Part shown: piece by piece, positions 1 through 8,184 of the stretch
Position numbering within the stretch: the stretch's first letter is position 1
How the letters are laid out: each line of letters begins with the position of its first letter
Assembly (NCBI GenBank): GCA_964627305.1
Contig: CAZVHP010000003.1
Location: forward strand, 254,802-318,801
Reading direction: 5' to 3'
DNA: 64,000 nt
Source: WJKG01 sp964627305
GTDB taxonomy: Bacteria > Zixibacteria > MSB-5A5 > GN15 > FEB-12
Notes under the pieces: generated by a model
Seen by the model: the letters and a program-made list of their open reading frames with translations, nothing else
Database searches by the model: none
What the model was told of the DNA's origin: nothing
Program-made: the position numbers and the translations under genes

Positions 1-580
1 GGCGCTCAGGCAGGACAATATCAAGCGCATGCTGGCGTATTCGTCCATTGCCCACGCCGGCTACATAATGGTGGCACTGGCGGTGGGCACTCAGACAGCG
101 GTCTCTGCGGCCGTGTTCTATCTGGTTGCTTACGTGATGTTCAATACCGGAGCGTTCGCCATTTTGACGCTGCTTGAGACACGAGCAGGCAGCAAATCCA
201 ATTTCTCTGAGCTGGCCGGGTTAGCCAAAGCGAACCCATATTTGTCGGCAGTGCTGGCGCTGTTCATGTTCGCTCTGTCGGGCTTTCCGCCCACTGTCGG
301 TTTCTTTGGCAAGTTCTATCTGTTCTCGGCAGCTGTGAACTCCGGGTTCATCTGGCTGGCGATAATCGGCGTCATGAACTCGTTTCTGTCGGTGTACTAT
401 TATCTTCGTGTAGTCAAGGTGTCCTACTTCGATGCGCCCGATGGTGCCTGGACGCCGGTGCCGTTCTCGACCGCGATACTTGTGGTTCTGTTCGTGACGG
501 CTGTCGGCACGCTGGGGCTGGGGTTCTTCCCCGGGGAGTTGCTCAAGCTCTCGCAGATGTCGCTGATCGCGTTTCTGTAA
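1..580 (+). CDS. nuoN: NADH-quinone oxidoreductase subunit N, C-terminal part
   Basis: This is the 3' end of a proton-pumping complex I membrane subunit, cut by the window edge. The reading frame is open from base 2 and begins with the conserved stretch RQDNIKRMLAYSSIAHAGY, typical of the NuoN/NuoM antiporter-like fold. Several hydrophobic helices follow, including the FALSGFPPTVGFFGKFYLF segment, which is diagnostic of this family. The family is usually about 480-500 residues, so roughly the last 190 are present. NuoN is normally the last gene of the nuo operon, and a hairpin follows the stop codon, consistent with an operon end. Internal methionines are not starts. Identification as NuoN rather than NuoM/L rests on operon-end position and C-terminal pattern. 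Confidence 0.9.
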   Translation, partial: ALRQDNIKRMLAYSSIAHAGYIMVALAVGTQTAVSAAVFYLVAYVMFNTGAFAILTLLETRAGSKSNFSELAGLAKANPYLSAVLALFMFALSGFPPTVGFFGKFYLFSAAVNSGFIWLAIIGVMNSFLSVYYYLRVVKVSYFDAPDGAWTPVPFSTAILVVLFVTAVGTLGLGFFPGELLKLSQMSLIAFL

Positions 581-618
581 TCACTGCAGACCGTATTGAG
601 TTTCTGCCAGATCTGCAA

Positions 619-650
619 GGCCGGGTGTGACGCCCGGCCGTTTCAGTTCT
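619..650 (+). terminator. Stem-loop terminator between convergent nuoN and purF
   Basis: GGCCGGG (619-625) pairs with CCCGGCC (633-639) around a 7-base loop and is followed by a short T-rich run (GTTTCAGTTCT). It lies 38 bases after the nuoN stop and ahead of the convergent purF stop, so it could end both transcripts. The T-tract is weak. Confidence 0.5.
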
Positions 651-688
651 GCTTTGGGTGAACATGCTGCGTTATCGGTGTGTCGTCC

Positions 689-2092
689 TCAGACCTGACC
701 GAGCCTGAGCTTGTTGCCGTTGATGTCGGGGACCCTCATGGCATACTTGCCGGAGAAGCAACTGGAGCAGAAGGTTGTGCGCGGCAGTGACGGCATCGAC
801 AGCATGCCGTCGATTGACAGGTAGCGCAAGGAGTCCGCCCCAATGTATTCCTCGATCTCCCTGATCGACATGCGATTGGCAATAAGCTCCCGATGCGTGG
901 GCATGTCGATGCCAAAAAAGCACGGGGAAATGATCGGCGGGGAAGAGACGCGGAAGTGCACCTCTTTGGCTCCGGCATCGCGAATGAGCTGTACCAGTTT
1001 TCGCGAGGTAGTGCCGCGAACGATGGAATCATCGACGACGACCACGCGGCGGTCTTCGAGCACCCCCTTGACGGGGTTGAACTTCAGCTTGACATCCAGA
1101 TCACGTATGTTCTGTTCCGGGTCGATGAAAGTGCGACCGACGTAGTGGTTACGGATCAGTCCGATCTCGAAGCGCAACCCTGACTCCTCGGCATAACCGA
1201 GTGTGGCCGTATTGGCGGAGTCGGGGATGCCGATGACGATATCGGCCTCAACGGGGTGCTCGCGCGCCAGCAGGCGGCCGAGGCGCCTGCGAATCTTGTC
1301 GACGTTCTCCCCGAAGACTTTCGAGTCCGGGCGGGAGAAGTAGATATATTCGAAGATGCAGAAGGCGTGCCTGGTCGGCTTGAGAGGATGCATGGAGTTC
1401 AGGCCCTTACCGTTGATCTCGAGCACCTCGCCCGGTTCAATATCGCGCACGTAGCGGGCCCCGATGATGTCAAAGGCACACGTCTCCGATGCCACCACCC
1501 AGGCGCGTCCCAGTCTGCCGAGGGCGAGCGGTCGAAAACCGTGGGGGTCGCGCGCTGCTATGATGGAATCCTCGGTCAGAAACAACAAAGAGAAGGCGCC
1601 CCTGACCCGGCGTAATGCCTCGCAGATGCGCTCCACGCGTGTCCGCTTCTTCGACAGAGCCGCCAGATGCAGGATGATCTCGGTATCGGATGTCGTCTGG
1701 AAGATGGACCCGCGCGAGTCGAGCTTCTGTCGCAGCTCGAACGAGTTGGTCAAATTTCCGTTGTGGACAATGGCGAGGTTGCGCGAACGGTTGGTGATAA
1801 TGAAGGGCTGGATATTGATGAGCGAGGAAGCGCCGGTGGTGCTGTATCGGTTGTGGCCGATTGCCACCTTGCCGGTCAGTTTGGCCAGGATCTCTTCCTG
1901 GGCGAAGACCTCACTGACCTGCCCCATGCCTTTGTGGAGGTGAATGACACCCTTGTCGCTGCTGACGATACCGGCTGATTCCTGTCCCCGATGTTGCAGC
2001 GAGTACAGCCCAAGGTAGGTAAGGCGAGCTGCCTGCGAATTGCCATAGATGCCAAAGACACCACACTTGTCGTGAATAGCCGGTTCCAGCAT
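689..2092 (-). CDS. purF: Amidophosphoribosyltransferase (PurF), Fe-S type
   Basis: This enzyme catalyses the first committed step of de novo purine synthesis: PRPP plus glutamine to 5-phosphoribosylamine. The 467 residues carry an N-terminal Ntn-hydrolase glutaminase domain whose catalytic cysteine is residue 10 (CGVFGIYG), behind a short propeptide that must be cleaved. The C-terminal phosphoribosyltransferase domain shows the PRPP loop VVVVDDSIVRGTTS. Cysteines in RHAFCIFEY, SPCFFGID and FCSSCFSG match the four ligands of the structural [4Fe-4S] cluster of Bacillus-type PurF, so this is the propeptide-bearing, oxygen-sensitive class. An AAAGGAG ribosome binding site precedes the ATG. It is a single gene here, with no other pur genes beside it. 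Confidence 0.96.
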   Translation of the reverse strand: MLEPAIHDKCGVFGIYGNSQAARLTYLGLYSLQHRGQESAGIVSSDKGVIHLHKGMGQVSEVFAQEEILAKLTGKVAIGHNRYSTTGASSLINIQPFIITNRSRNLAIVHNGNLTNSFELRQKLDSRGSIFQTTSDTEIILHLAALSKKRTRVERICEALRRVRGAFSLLFLTEDSIIAARDPHGFRPLALGRLGRAWVVASETCAFDIIGARYVRDIEPGEVLEINGKGLNSMHPLKPTRHAFCIFEYIYFSRPDSKVFGENVDKIRRRLGRLLAREHPVEADIVIGIPDSANTATLGYAEESGLRFEIGLIRNHYVGRTFIDPEQNIRDLDVKLKFNPVKGVLEDRRVVVVDDSIVRGTTSRKLVQLIRDAGAKEVHFRVSSPPIISPCFFGIDMPTHRELIANRMSIREIEEYIGADSLRYLSIDGMLSMPSLPRTTFCSSCFSGKYAMRVPDINGNKLRLGQV

Positions 2093-2134
2093 TGACAGTC
2101 GCTCCTTTCCGGTCCGTCGGACGGCAAAAAGCCA

Positions 2135-2162
2135 AATCTACACTTTTTACGGAGAAAGTCAA
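2135..2162 (-). promoter_or_regulatory. Probable sigma-70-type promoter of purF
   Basis: Read on the minus strand, TTGACT (2162-2157), a 16-base spacer and TAGATT (2140-2135) lie about 40 bases before the purF start codon. The same TTGACT form of the -35 box recurs upstream of other genes in this window. Prediction from pattern only. Confidence 0.45.
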
Positions 2163-2391
2163 CGGTCGGATGGGCGGTGCACACCATTGACTGCAAGGCT
2201 CTGCAGGCCGGTACTCAGGACCGCCGGTGTGCAGATGATGAACAGCGAAAAGAACTGGCTAAATCCTTGACTTTCCGCTATTTTTCGCCCCTGAGGCCCG
2301 GGTGCGATGGTTTCCGGTGGTCTGAGCATATCGGGGCACCCTGTTTGCTCAAATAGCTGCAGATGTACACACTTGTCGTGATTATGTTATA

Positions 2392-3180
2392 ATGAGTGAC
2401 GATTCCTCCAGATACCAGGTGCTTGCCGCCCTCGCCCGTTCCGCAGCCAAAGGTGAGGACTACACCAGATTGGCTCAGCGGGCGCTGGAGCAGACCTGTC
2501 GCCTGGTGTCGCTGAAGGCGGCGGCAGCGTTTCTCTTCGATGAGAATCTGGAGGTGACTCTGCAAGTGGTCCATACCGAGAACGATTCCGTCCGAGAAAC
2601 GCTGCTGGAACTGGAGGAGGATCTGTTCTCGGGTCTGCGAAGAAAGCGTCGCCTGGCGGCCGCCTACTTGTCGTTTGCGTCCGATCCACCGCAGCACTCG
2701 TTCACCCTGCCGCTGTGTTACGGCGAGCAGACGTTTGGGGCTGTCATCGGTCTGCAGGAGGGTGAGCGCACGATCGTTGCCGAGGATGCTTTCCTTGACG
2801 CGTTTACTTCACTGCTGGCGCTGCAACTGGCTGCCAGCGGGCGTGCCGGCGGAGACGCCGCCGCCGGCAGAGAGAAGCTCGATCAGGAACGGCTCGCCGC
2901 TGTGGTTGAGATGGCGGTTACCGTCAATCACGAAATCAACAATCCGCTCACTGCGATTCTTGGCAATGTGCAGCTTCTGTTGCTCAAGCGTGACGACCTC
3001 GATCAGGAATTGCAGAACAAGCTCAGGACTATTGAACAATCGGCCATGAAGATCAAAGACGTCACCCAGCGGCTGATGCGTCTTAACTCGGTGCGGTCGA
3101 CCAGCTACAATGGCGATACGCGGATGCTCGATTTGCACGACCCTGAAGTGGATGACGAAAAAGCGGGCGACACCGAGTAG
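2392..3180 (+). CDS. GAF domain protein with histidine kinase phosphoacceptor (DHp) domain, no ATPase domain
   Basis: A 262-residue cytoplasmic signalling protein. Residues about 10-150 look like a GAF sensor domain. Residues about 165-245 form a HisKA-type dimerisation helix pair with the H-box VNHEINNPLTAILGN. The protein stops shortly after the second helix, and no N, G1 or G2 boxes of an HATPase domain follow in any frame, so it cannot autophosphorylate alone. It may be phosphorylated in trans or act as a scaffold. The start is uncertain: no Shine-Dalgarno precedes the ATG, and a good -10 box (TATAAT) overlaps the start codon itself. No response regulator is adjacent. Confidence 0.75.
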   Translation: MSDDSSRYQVLAALARSAAKGEDYTRLAQRALEQTCRLVSLKAAAAFLFDENLEVTLQVVHTENDSVRETLLELEEDLFSGLRRKRRLAAAYLSFASDPPQHSFTLPLCYGEQTFGAVIGLQEGERTIVAEDAFLDAFTSLLALQLAASGRAGGDAAAGREKLDQERLAAVVEMAVTVNHEINNPLTAILGNVQLLLLKRDDLDQELQNKLRTIEQSAMKIKDVTQRLMRLNSVRSTSYNGDTRMLDLHDPEVDDEKAGDTE

Positions 3181-3237
3181 TTCGGTATCGCCCGGCGAAA
3201 GACTCTGTTTCATCTGCCCGGCCTGATACCAGGCTAC

Positions 3238-4119
3238 CTACTCAAACTCCAGCTCAAGCGGGTCTTCAGGGACATCAGCGGGCGCTTCATCCTCTTTGCT
3301 TTCCGGGGGGCGTGGCTGATACCGCTGAGGATCAAGCAGCCAGTTGAGCAGATCACGCACGCTCTCGGGATACCTGTCAAGGATGTCGATTCCGTGTGCG
3401 TAGTCGGGGTAGCGAATGACCTGTACGTGATCCAGTTTCCGCTCGAAGTAATCAGCGGAGGCAGCCGCAAGCAGGTCCTCGATGGCGGTCATAACCAACA
3501 TATCTCCCGTGAATTGCTGCATTGCCGCAAAGGGTTTCATGCCCGCGTATTCTTCTCCGGGGGAGAGCATGGCGATTGCCCGCACCGGCAAAATATCCAG
3601 ATCGGCAGCAGCCATCACGGCCGTATTGGCGCCGATCGAGGACCCGATGAAAACCGTATTGGCAGTGTCAATCAGAAGGTCGACCTGATCGTTTCTCATG
3701 AACTGGCGGAGCATCTGAGCTATATCGAGCGGCATCTGCTGGAGGTGCTCGTTACGCATGTTTACGTGCGATACTGAGAACTTGCCGAGCTGGGTCGATC
3801 GCCCGTGTCCGCGAAGGTCAACAACCAGGATGTGGGGATGCGCGATCGGCTTGGCCTTCTTGTCGAGGAAGCGCCGGGAGATGCTCTGAATCAGCCCATT
3901 CCAACTGGTGTGATCCTGTGCCCGCTGGTGCAACAGCACCCACAGCGGTGCCGGATTGTCGGCTACCGGCGAGGGGGTGAGCCAGCCGTACATGACCAGC
4001 TCATCAGCAGTCTCAAACCGCAGTTCGATCACATCATCGGTCTGCCGAGCCGATACGCTGACAGCCAGCAGCACCCATACTGCCAGCAGCGTCGCCCACA
4101 ATGATGCTCGTCTGTTCAT
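3238..4119 (-). CDS. Secreted alpha/beta hydrolase
   Basis: A 293-residue protein with an N-terminal signal peptide (MNRRASLWATLLAVWVLLAV, cleavage probably after SARQ or nearby). The alpha/beta hydrolase fold is seen in the strand-turn VWVLLHQRAQDHTSWNG, the nucleophile elbow GSSIGAN and the C-terminal histidine of YPDYAHGIDIL, with a likely acidic residue in TAIEDLL. It most resembles the serine aminopeptidase/dienelactone hydrolase group, but the substrate cannot be told. The last 25 residues are acidic and proline-rich (PPESKEDEAPADVPEDPLEL). It probably works in the periplasm. It is convergent with the GAF/DHp gene. Confidence 0.8.
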   Translation of the reverse strand: MNRRASLWATLLAVWVLLAVSVSARQTDDVIELRFETADELVMYGWLTPSPVADNPAPLWVLLHQRAQDHTSWNGLIQSISRRFLDKKAKPIAHPHILVVDLRGHGRSTQLGKFSVSHVNMRNEHLQQMPLDIAQMLRQFMRNDQVDLLIDTANTVFIGSSIGANTAVMAAADLDILPVRAIAMLSPGEEYAGMKPFAAMQQFTGDMLVMTAIEDLLAAASADYFERKLDHVQVIRYPDYAHGIDILDRYPESVRDLLNWLLDPQRYQPRPPESKEDEAPADVPEDPLELEFE

Positions 4120-4234
4120 ACAGCTTTCGACACTCCATCACAAGTGCGGGATGATGCCCCGGGGCAGCACCCAATTGGACACTCCGACGAATCAATGAAC
4201 GTGGACCTTCCACGGTGCAGCCATCAGCTCATTA

Positions 4235-4975
4235 TCAGATATAGGCTTCCAGGAAGGCGTTCAGTTGACTCTCAAGCTTCTGTGCATGGACTCCGTACTG
4301 GTCCATGTCCTTCGTATCGCAGCACTTCTTCATTTCGGCCACGGTCGCCCTGATTGACTGCAGGTCGGTCCAGACCTTGTCCTTCACCTCGGACAACTCC
4401 TCTGGGATGTCGTTCTCGGAGAGTGCCTCGCACCTGGCCGAGAGGGTTTCGGTCGATCCGATGATACCATCCTCGTTGTTCCGGGGCAGATGACTTTCGA
4501 TAATGAGGTTGGCCGTGATAATGATACCATTCAACTGCGGGAAGTGCACCGGCAGGAGGCAGGAGGCGGTGTGCTCGAAGGCATCATGCACCGCCGGCAT
4601 CAGTTCGTAGACCTTGTCCTTGTTCCTGCTCTCGCAGGCGGCAGCGTATTCATTCACCAGTTGGGCGAATTCGGTGCGGGCCTTGACAAATTCCTTCTTG
4701 CGGGCAGTTGTCTTCAACTCCGGGTTCATAGCCATGATAGCCTTCATGTGCTCCTTGAACTTCGGGCCGACGGCCATGAGTGCGTCGTAGTCCTTCTCCG
4801 GCCAGGCAACGTGCCACGCGGGGGCCATTACCTCATGAAAGGTCTCAAAGGGTGTGTGGCCCGCCTCCGCGGCACGGTGAGCGGGGCAGCCTGCTTCCTT
4901 GTGCAGGGGGCTGGCGGCAAAGGCCAGGGCGCCAAACAGGAGCAGTCCGATCAACATACTAACAGTTTTCATCAT
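4235..4975 (-). CDS. Periplasmic helical protein with two internal repeats, function unknown
   Basis: I do not recognise a named family. The 246 residues start with a signal peptide (MMKTVSMLIGLLLFGALAFA). The rest is predicted mostly helical, with scattered His and Cys (GCPAH, TFHEVMAPAWH, AFEHTASC, KKCCDTKD). The region around residues 80-130 and the C-terminal 50 residues have a similar pattern (hydrophobic heptads, then ACESRNKDK / KCCDTKDMD, then another amphipathic helix), suggesting an internal duplication of a helical-bundle unit. A strong GGAGG ribosome binding site precedes the ATG. A metal- or haem-binding bundle is possible, but no CXXCH motif exists. Confidence 0.65.
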   Translation of the reverse strand: MMKTVSMLIGLLLFGALAFAASPLHKEAGCPAHRAAEAGHTPFETFHEVMAPAWHVAWPEKDYDALMAVGPKFKEHMKAIMAMNPELKTTARKKEFVKARTEFAQLVNEYAAACESRNKDKVYELMPAVHDAFEHTASCLLPVHFPQLNGIIITANLIIESHLPRNNEDGIIGSTETLSARCEALSENDIPEELSEVKDKVWTDLQSIRATVAEMKKCCDTKDMDQYGVHAQKLESQLNAFLEAYI

Positions 4976-5034
4976 GGTTCCTCCATAATTGCAGCAGAGT
5001 CTTTGCGAATGATTAGATTTCTGTTTGTCGATTG

Positions 5035-6183
5035 TTAAATGACATTGGTTTCTTCGACCAGGCTGCCCTTGCTGAATCGCTCCATCGACAGGGGAGAGAT
5101 GTCAACCGATGGCTGCTTCCCGGTAATCAGTTCGGCAGCTACCTGTCCGGCTGCCGGCGCGTGCATGAAGCCGTGCCCGGAGAAGCCGGTGATATGCATC
5201 ATACCGCCGACTGATGGTTCCCAGCCGATCACGGCATGGTGATCCGGGGTACTCTCATAGAGCCCGGCCCACTGATTGGCTATCTCGGCGGTCTCCAGTT
5301 GCGGTATGCGATACAGACCTTTCTCCAGCATGGTGTCTGTGTAGTCGGGGTCAATTGATACGTCAAACGACGGTTCCACGTTCTTATCAGCCCAGCCGAG
5401 CAACAGCCCCTTCGATTCCTTGTGGTGATACAGCCCGGAGGCTACATCGACAACCATCGGGAAGAACGGCTTGACGAAATCCAGTTGGCCGGTAGTGACG
5501 CACTGGCGTCGGATCGGCTCGACTGGCAGATCCACACCGATCATTTTCGCGATCAGGGCGGAGTGCGGACCGGCGCAGTTGATGACGAGGTTGGTGCTGA
5601 TATCACCCCTAACGGTTGATACGCCGGTGATCTTTCGGTTGCTGACGGTGATGCTGTTTACTCCGGCCTCAAGCTCGATGTCCACACCCATGTCGCGGGC
5701 AGCATGCTCGTAACCGGACAGGAATTCATGGGGGTCACCCAGCCCGTCGCGTTTGCAGAAGGTGGCCAGCAGGACATCATCGAGGCGAATGTGAGGTGCA
5801 TACTGCCCGATATCCTCGGGCTTGAGCAACTCGACATCCAGTCCGAGAGAGCGCTGCAGCTCATATTGCTTCTTGTAGGTGGCGACATCGTCCTCGTTGG
5901 TCAGCAGGAACATGTAGCCAACCTGATCAAAGAGGGCATCGGAGCCGGTGTCTTCCTTGAAACGCTCAAAGGCATCGATGGAGAGCATGGACATCTCGAT
6001 ATTGACTTTGGTCGAGAACTGGGCGCGGATACCGCCCGCAGCCTTGGAAGTGGCGCCGGAGCCGGTGAACTGCTCCTTTTCCACAAGGACAATGCTTCCG
6101 TAATTCGCCCGCGCCAGATGAAAGGCGACCGACATACCGATAATGCCGCCGCCGATTATGACTGCATCAGCCGTTGATCTCAT
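5035..6183 (-). CDS. FAD-dependent amino acid oxidase-like oxidoreductase (DadA/SoxB family)
   Basis: A flavoprotein of the glycine/sarcosine/D-amino acid oxidase superfamily. The N-terminal dinucleotide-binding motif is VIIGGGIIGMSVAFHLA, followed by an acidic residue at the second strand (VLVEKE). GATSKAAGGIRAQFS is the flavin-contact segment of the sarcosine oxidase beta-subunit/proline dehydrogenase group. The C-terminal GFSGHGFMHAPAAGQVAAELI is the family's closing FAD motif. I chose the ATG at 6183 (382 residues) because GAGG lies 5 bases ahead of it; a TTG eight codons upstream is also open. It stands alone, with no ferredoxin or second subunit beside it, so the substrate (sarcosine, proline or another secondary amine) is unknown. 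Confidence 0.85.
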   Translation of the reverse strand: MRSTADAVIIGGGIIGMSVAFHLARANYGSIVLVEKEQFTGSGATSKAAGGIRAQFSTKVNIEMSMLSIDAFERFKEDTGSDALFDQVGYMFLLTNEDDVATYKKQYELQRSLGLDVELLKPEDIGQYAPHIRLDDVLLATFCKRDGLGDPHEFLSGYEHAARDMGVDIELEAGVNSITVSNRKITGVSTVRGDISTNLVINCAGPHSALIAKMIGVDLPVEPIRRQCVTTGQLDFVKPFFPMVVDVASGLYHHKESKGLLLGWADKNVEPSFDVSIDPDYTDTMLEKGLYRIPQLETAEIANQWAGLYESTPDHHAVIGWEPSVGGMMHITGFSGHGFMHAPAAGQVAAELITGKQPSVDISPLSMERFSKGSLVEETNVI

Positions 6184-6236
6184 GCTGTCCTCGATATCTA
6201 AAGTCAAGCGTTGCCACGTACCGAATTCTCACGCGG

Positions 6237-6264
6237 AAACTACACAATATGGGCCTGAAGTCAA
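6237..6264 (-). promoter_or_regulatory. Probable promoter of the FAD oxidoreductase gene
   Basis: On the minus strand TTGACT (6264-6259), a 16-base spacer and TAGTTT (6242-6237) lie about 55 bases ahead of the start at 6183. The sequence around the -35 box (CTTGACTTCA) is identical to that before the 2-oxoacid oxidoreductase operon at 29.2 kb. Confidence 0.4.
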
Positions 6265-6356
6265 GTCGTTTCATGGGTTTGCCCGCTTTGGGACGTGGCT
6301 TCAGGGATCGACTGCAGTGCCCTTTTGATCTTGCATACCGGTCAGAAGGGTATACA

Positions 6357-8120
6357 TTGCCGATCGTAATGCAGCTACCGCGGATAGAAAGCTTCGTCAA
6401 GCGGTTTCGTCCTTCGGAAACCGAAATACTGATCGGCCTGTCAGTTGTGGTCGGGTTGGCTACGGCTCTGGGTGCGATAGCATTCATTGCCCTGATCGAG
6501 TACTTCAATGACTTCTTCTTCGGCCTGACGGACCAGATACTCGCTGAAGCCGTCGGCGAGCAGCCGCTGAAGATCTGGTTGCCGATCATTCCCGTGCTGG
6601 GCGGTCTGCTGGTGGGGCCGATCGTGTACAAGTACGCCTCCGAGGCCAAGGGACACGGTGTTCCGGAGGTCATGAATGCTGTCGCGCGTCTGGGCGGCAT
6701 CATCAGGCCCCGTGTGGCGGCGGCAAAGACGCTCGCCTCGGCGATCTGTATCGGCTCGGGCGGGTCCGCCGGTCGAGAGGGACCGATCGTCCAGATCGGG
6801 TCGGCAATCGGGTCGAGCATCGGTCAGGCGTTTCGCATGTCCGGTAACCGGATCAAGATACTCGTCGGGTGCGGCGCGGCTGCCGGGATTTCCTCTGTGT
6901 TCAACGCTCCCATTGCGGGCGTGATCTTCTCCATGGAGATCATCCTCGGCGACTATGCCATCACGACGTTTGCGCCGGTGATCCTGTCCTCGGTGGTGGC
7001 CTCAGTGGTGACCCGCACCGTGCTGGGTGATCATCCGGCGTTCGCCGTACCGAGCTACTCGCTGGTGTCGGCGGCTGAAATCCCGCTGTACATTCTGATG
7101 GGGGTGTTGCTGGGAGTGCTGGGGGTGGCTTTCACGCGGATGCTGACCATGTTTGAAGACTTCTTCGAGAGGCTGACGATCCCCAACATGCTCAAGCCCG
7201 CGCTTGGCGGGTTGCTGCTGGGGCTGCTGGCCATTTTCTACCCCCAGGTGCTGGCCGACGGCTACGAGACGATTCGCCTGACCCTCTATGGGCAGATGAG
7301 TGTCGTCTTGCTGGTGGTCTTGATCGTGGCGAAGATGGTCGCGACGAGCTTCACGCTGGGGTCAGGCAACTCCGGAGGCGTTTTTGCGCCGTCGTTGTTC
7401 ATGGGGGCGGTGGCCGGGGGGGCGTTCGGGTCGCTTGTGCATGTGCTGTTTCCCGCGCATACGGCCACGCCGGGCGCCTATGCGGTGGTTGGCATGGCGG
7501 GGATGGTTGCCGCTGCCACTCATGCTCCCATTACGGCTCTGCTGATCATATTCGAGATGACCTCGGACTACCGCATCATTCTACCCTTGATGGTGACGGT
7601 TGTCTTTGCGGCGCTGGTGGCGCGGCGGCTCTATCGTCACTCGATATATACCGCCAAGCTGGCCAGGCGCGGGATCGAGATACAGGGCGGGCGAGACATC
7701 AACGTGCTCAAGTCGCATACGGTCCGCGAGGTGATGGATGAACAGTTCAGCACGATCGCGGCCTCCATGACCCTGCCTGAGATCCTGCGCAGCATAGAGG
7801 AGTCGGAGGACACCTACTTTGTGGTGACGGGCAGCCGGGGGCAGCTCAAAGGCGTATTCTCGTTTCAGGACCTTCGTTCGGTTCTCAGTCATCCGGAACT
7901 CAGCGAGCTGATCGTGGCCCAGGACCTGGCGCCCTCGCACACTACGGTGATCCACCCTGACGACAGTCTGGACGAGGCAAATCGCCTGTTCGGCTACAAG
8001 GGGCTTACCATGATCCCGGTGGTCAGCCGGATCGATGACGGCAAGGTCATTGGCGTACTTCGCCGCGACAGACTCACCGACTACTACAACAAGCGCCTTC
8101 TGGACACGCTCCAGCAGTAG
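6357..8120 (+). CDS. ClC family chloride channel/transporter with CBS domains
   Basis: An inner membrane anion channel or H+/Cl- antiporter. The selectivity-filter motifs are present: GSGGSAGREGP, whose glutamate corresponds to the gating glutamate, and GSGNSGGVFAPSLFMG. About ten hydrophobic helices lead to a C-terminal cytoplasmic tail with two CBS repeats (roughly the last 130 residues, beginning VREVMDEQFSTIA and ending GVLRRDRLTDYY), which usually bind adenine nucleotides. The frame is open from 6174, but the first 60 codons lack family character and overlap the neighbouring promoter. I favour the TTG at 6357 with AAGGG six bases upstream; the ATG at 6369 is also possible. Whether it is a channel or an exchanger cannot be settled from sequence alone. 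Confidence 0.9.
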   Translation: MPIVMQLPRIESFVKRFRPSETEILIGLSVVVGLATALGAIAFIALIEYFNDFFFGLTDQILAEAVGEQPLKIWLPIIPVLGGLLVGPIVYKYASEAKGHGVPEVMNAVARLGGIIRPRVAAAKTLASAICIGSGGSAGREGPIVQIGSAIGSSIGQAFRMSGNRIKILVGCGAAAGISSVFNAPIAGVIFSMEIILGDYAITTFAPVILSSVVASVVTRTVLGDHPAFAVPSYSLVSAAEIPLYILMGVLLGVLGVAFTRMLTMFEDFFERLTIPNMLKPALGGLLLGLLAIFYPQVLADGYETIRLTLYGQMSVVLLVVLIVAKMVATSFTLGSGNSGGVFAPSLFMGAVAGGAFGSLVHVLFPAHTATPGAYAVVGMAGMVAAATHAPITALLIIFEMTSDYRIILPLMVTVVFAALVARRLYRHSIYTAKLARRGIEIQGGRDINVLKSHTVREVMDEQFSTIAASMTLPEILRSIEESEDTYFVVTGSRGQLKGVFSFQDLRSVLSHPELSELIVAQDLAPSHTTVIHPDDSLDEANRLFGYKGLTMIPVVSRIDDGKVIGVLRRDRLTDYYNKRLLDTLQQ

Positions 8121-8184
8121 ACTCCCGGCGTCAGGAGTGACAACTCTTTGTTGATCACGCCCTCGCGGGGGAGTAGATTTCAGC

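Noticed and set aside
2386..2394. TATAAT as promoter of the GAF/DHp gene
   Set aside because: The box overlaps the start codon, so it cannot drive this start; the -35 match is only moderate. Kept only as a note on start uncertainty.
6174..6356. N-terminal extension of the ClC gene to 6174
   Set aside because: The first 60 codons do not look like the family, contain no membrane or regulatory pattern and overlap the divergent gene's start and promoter.
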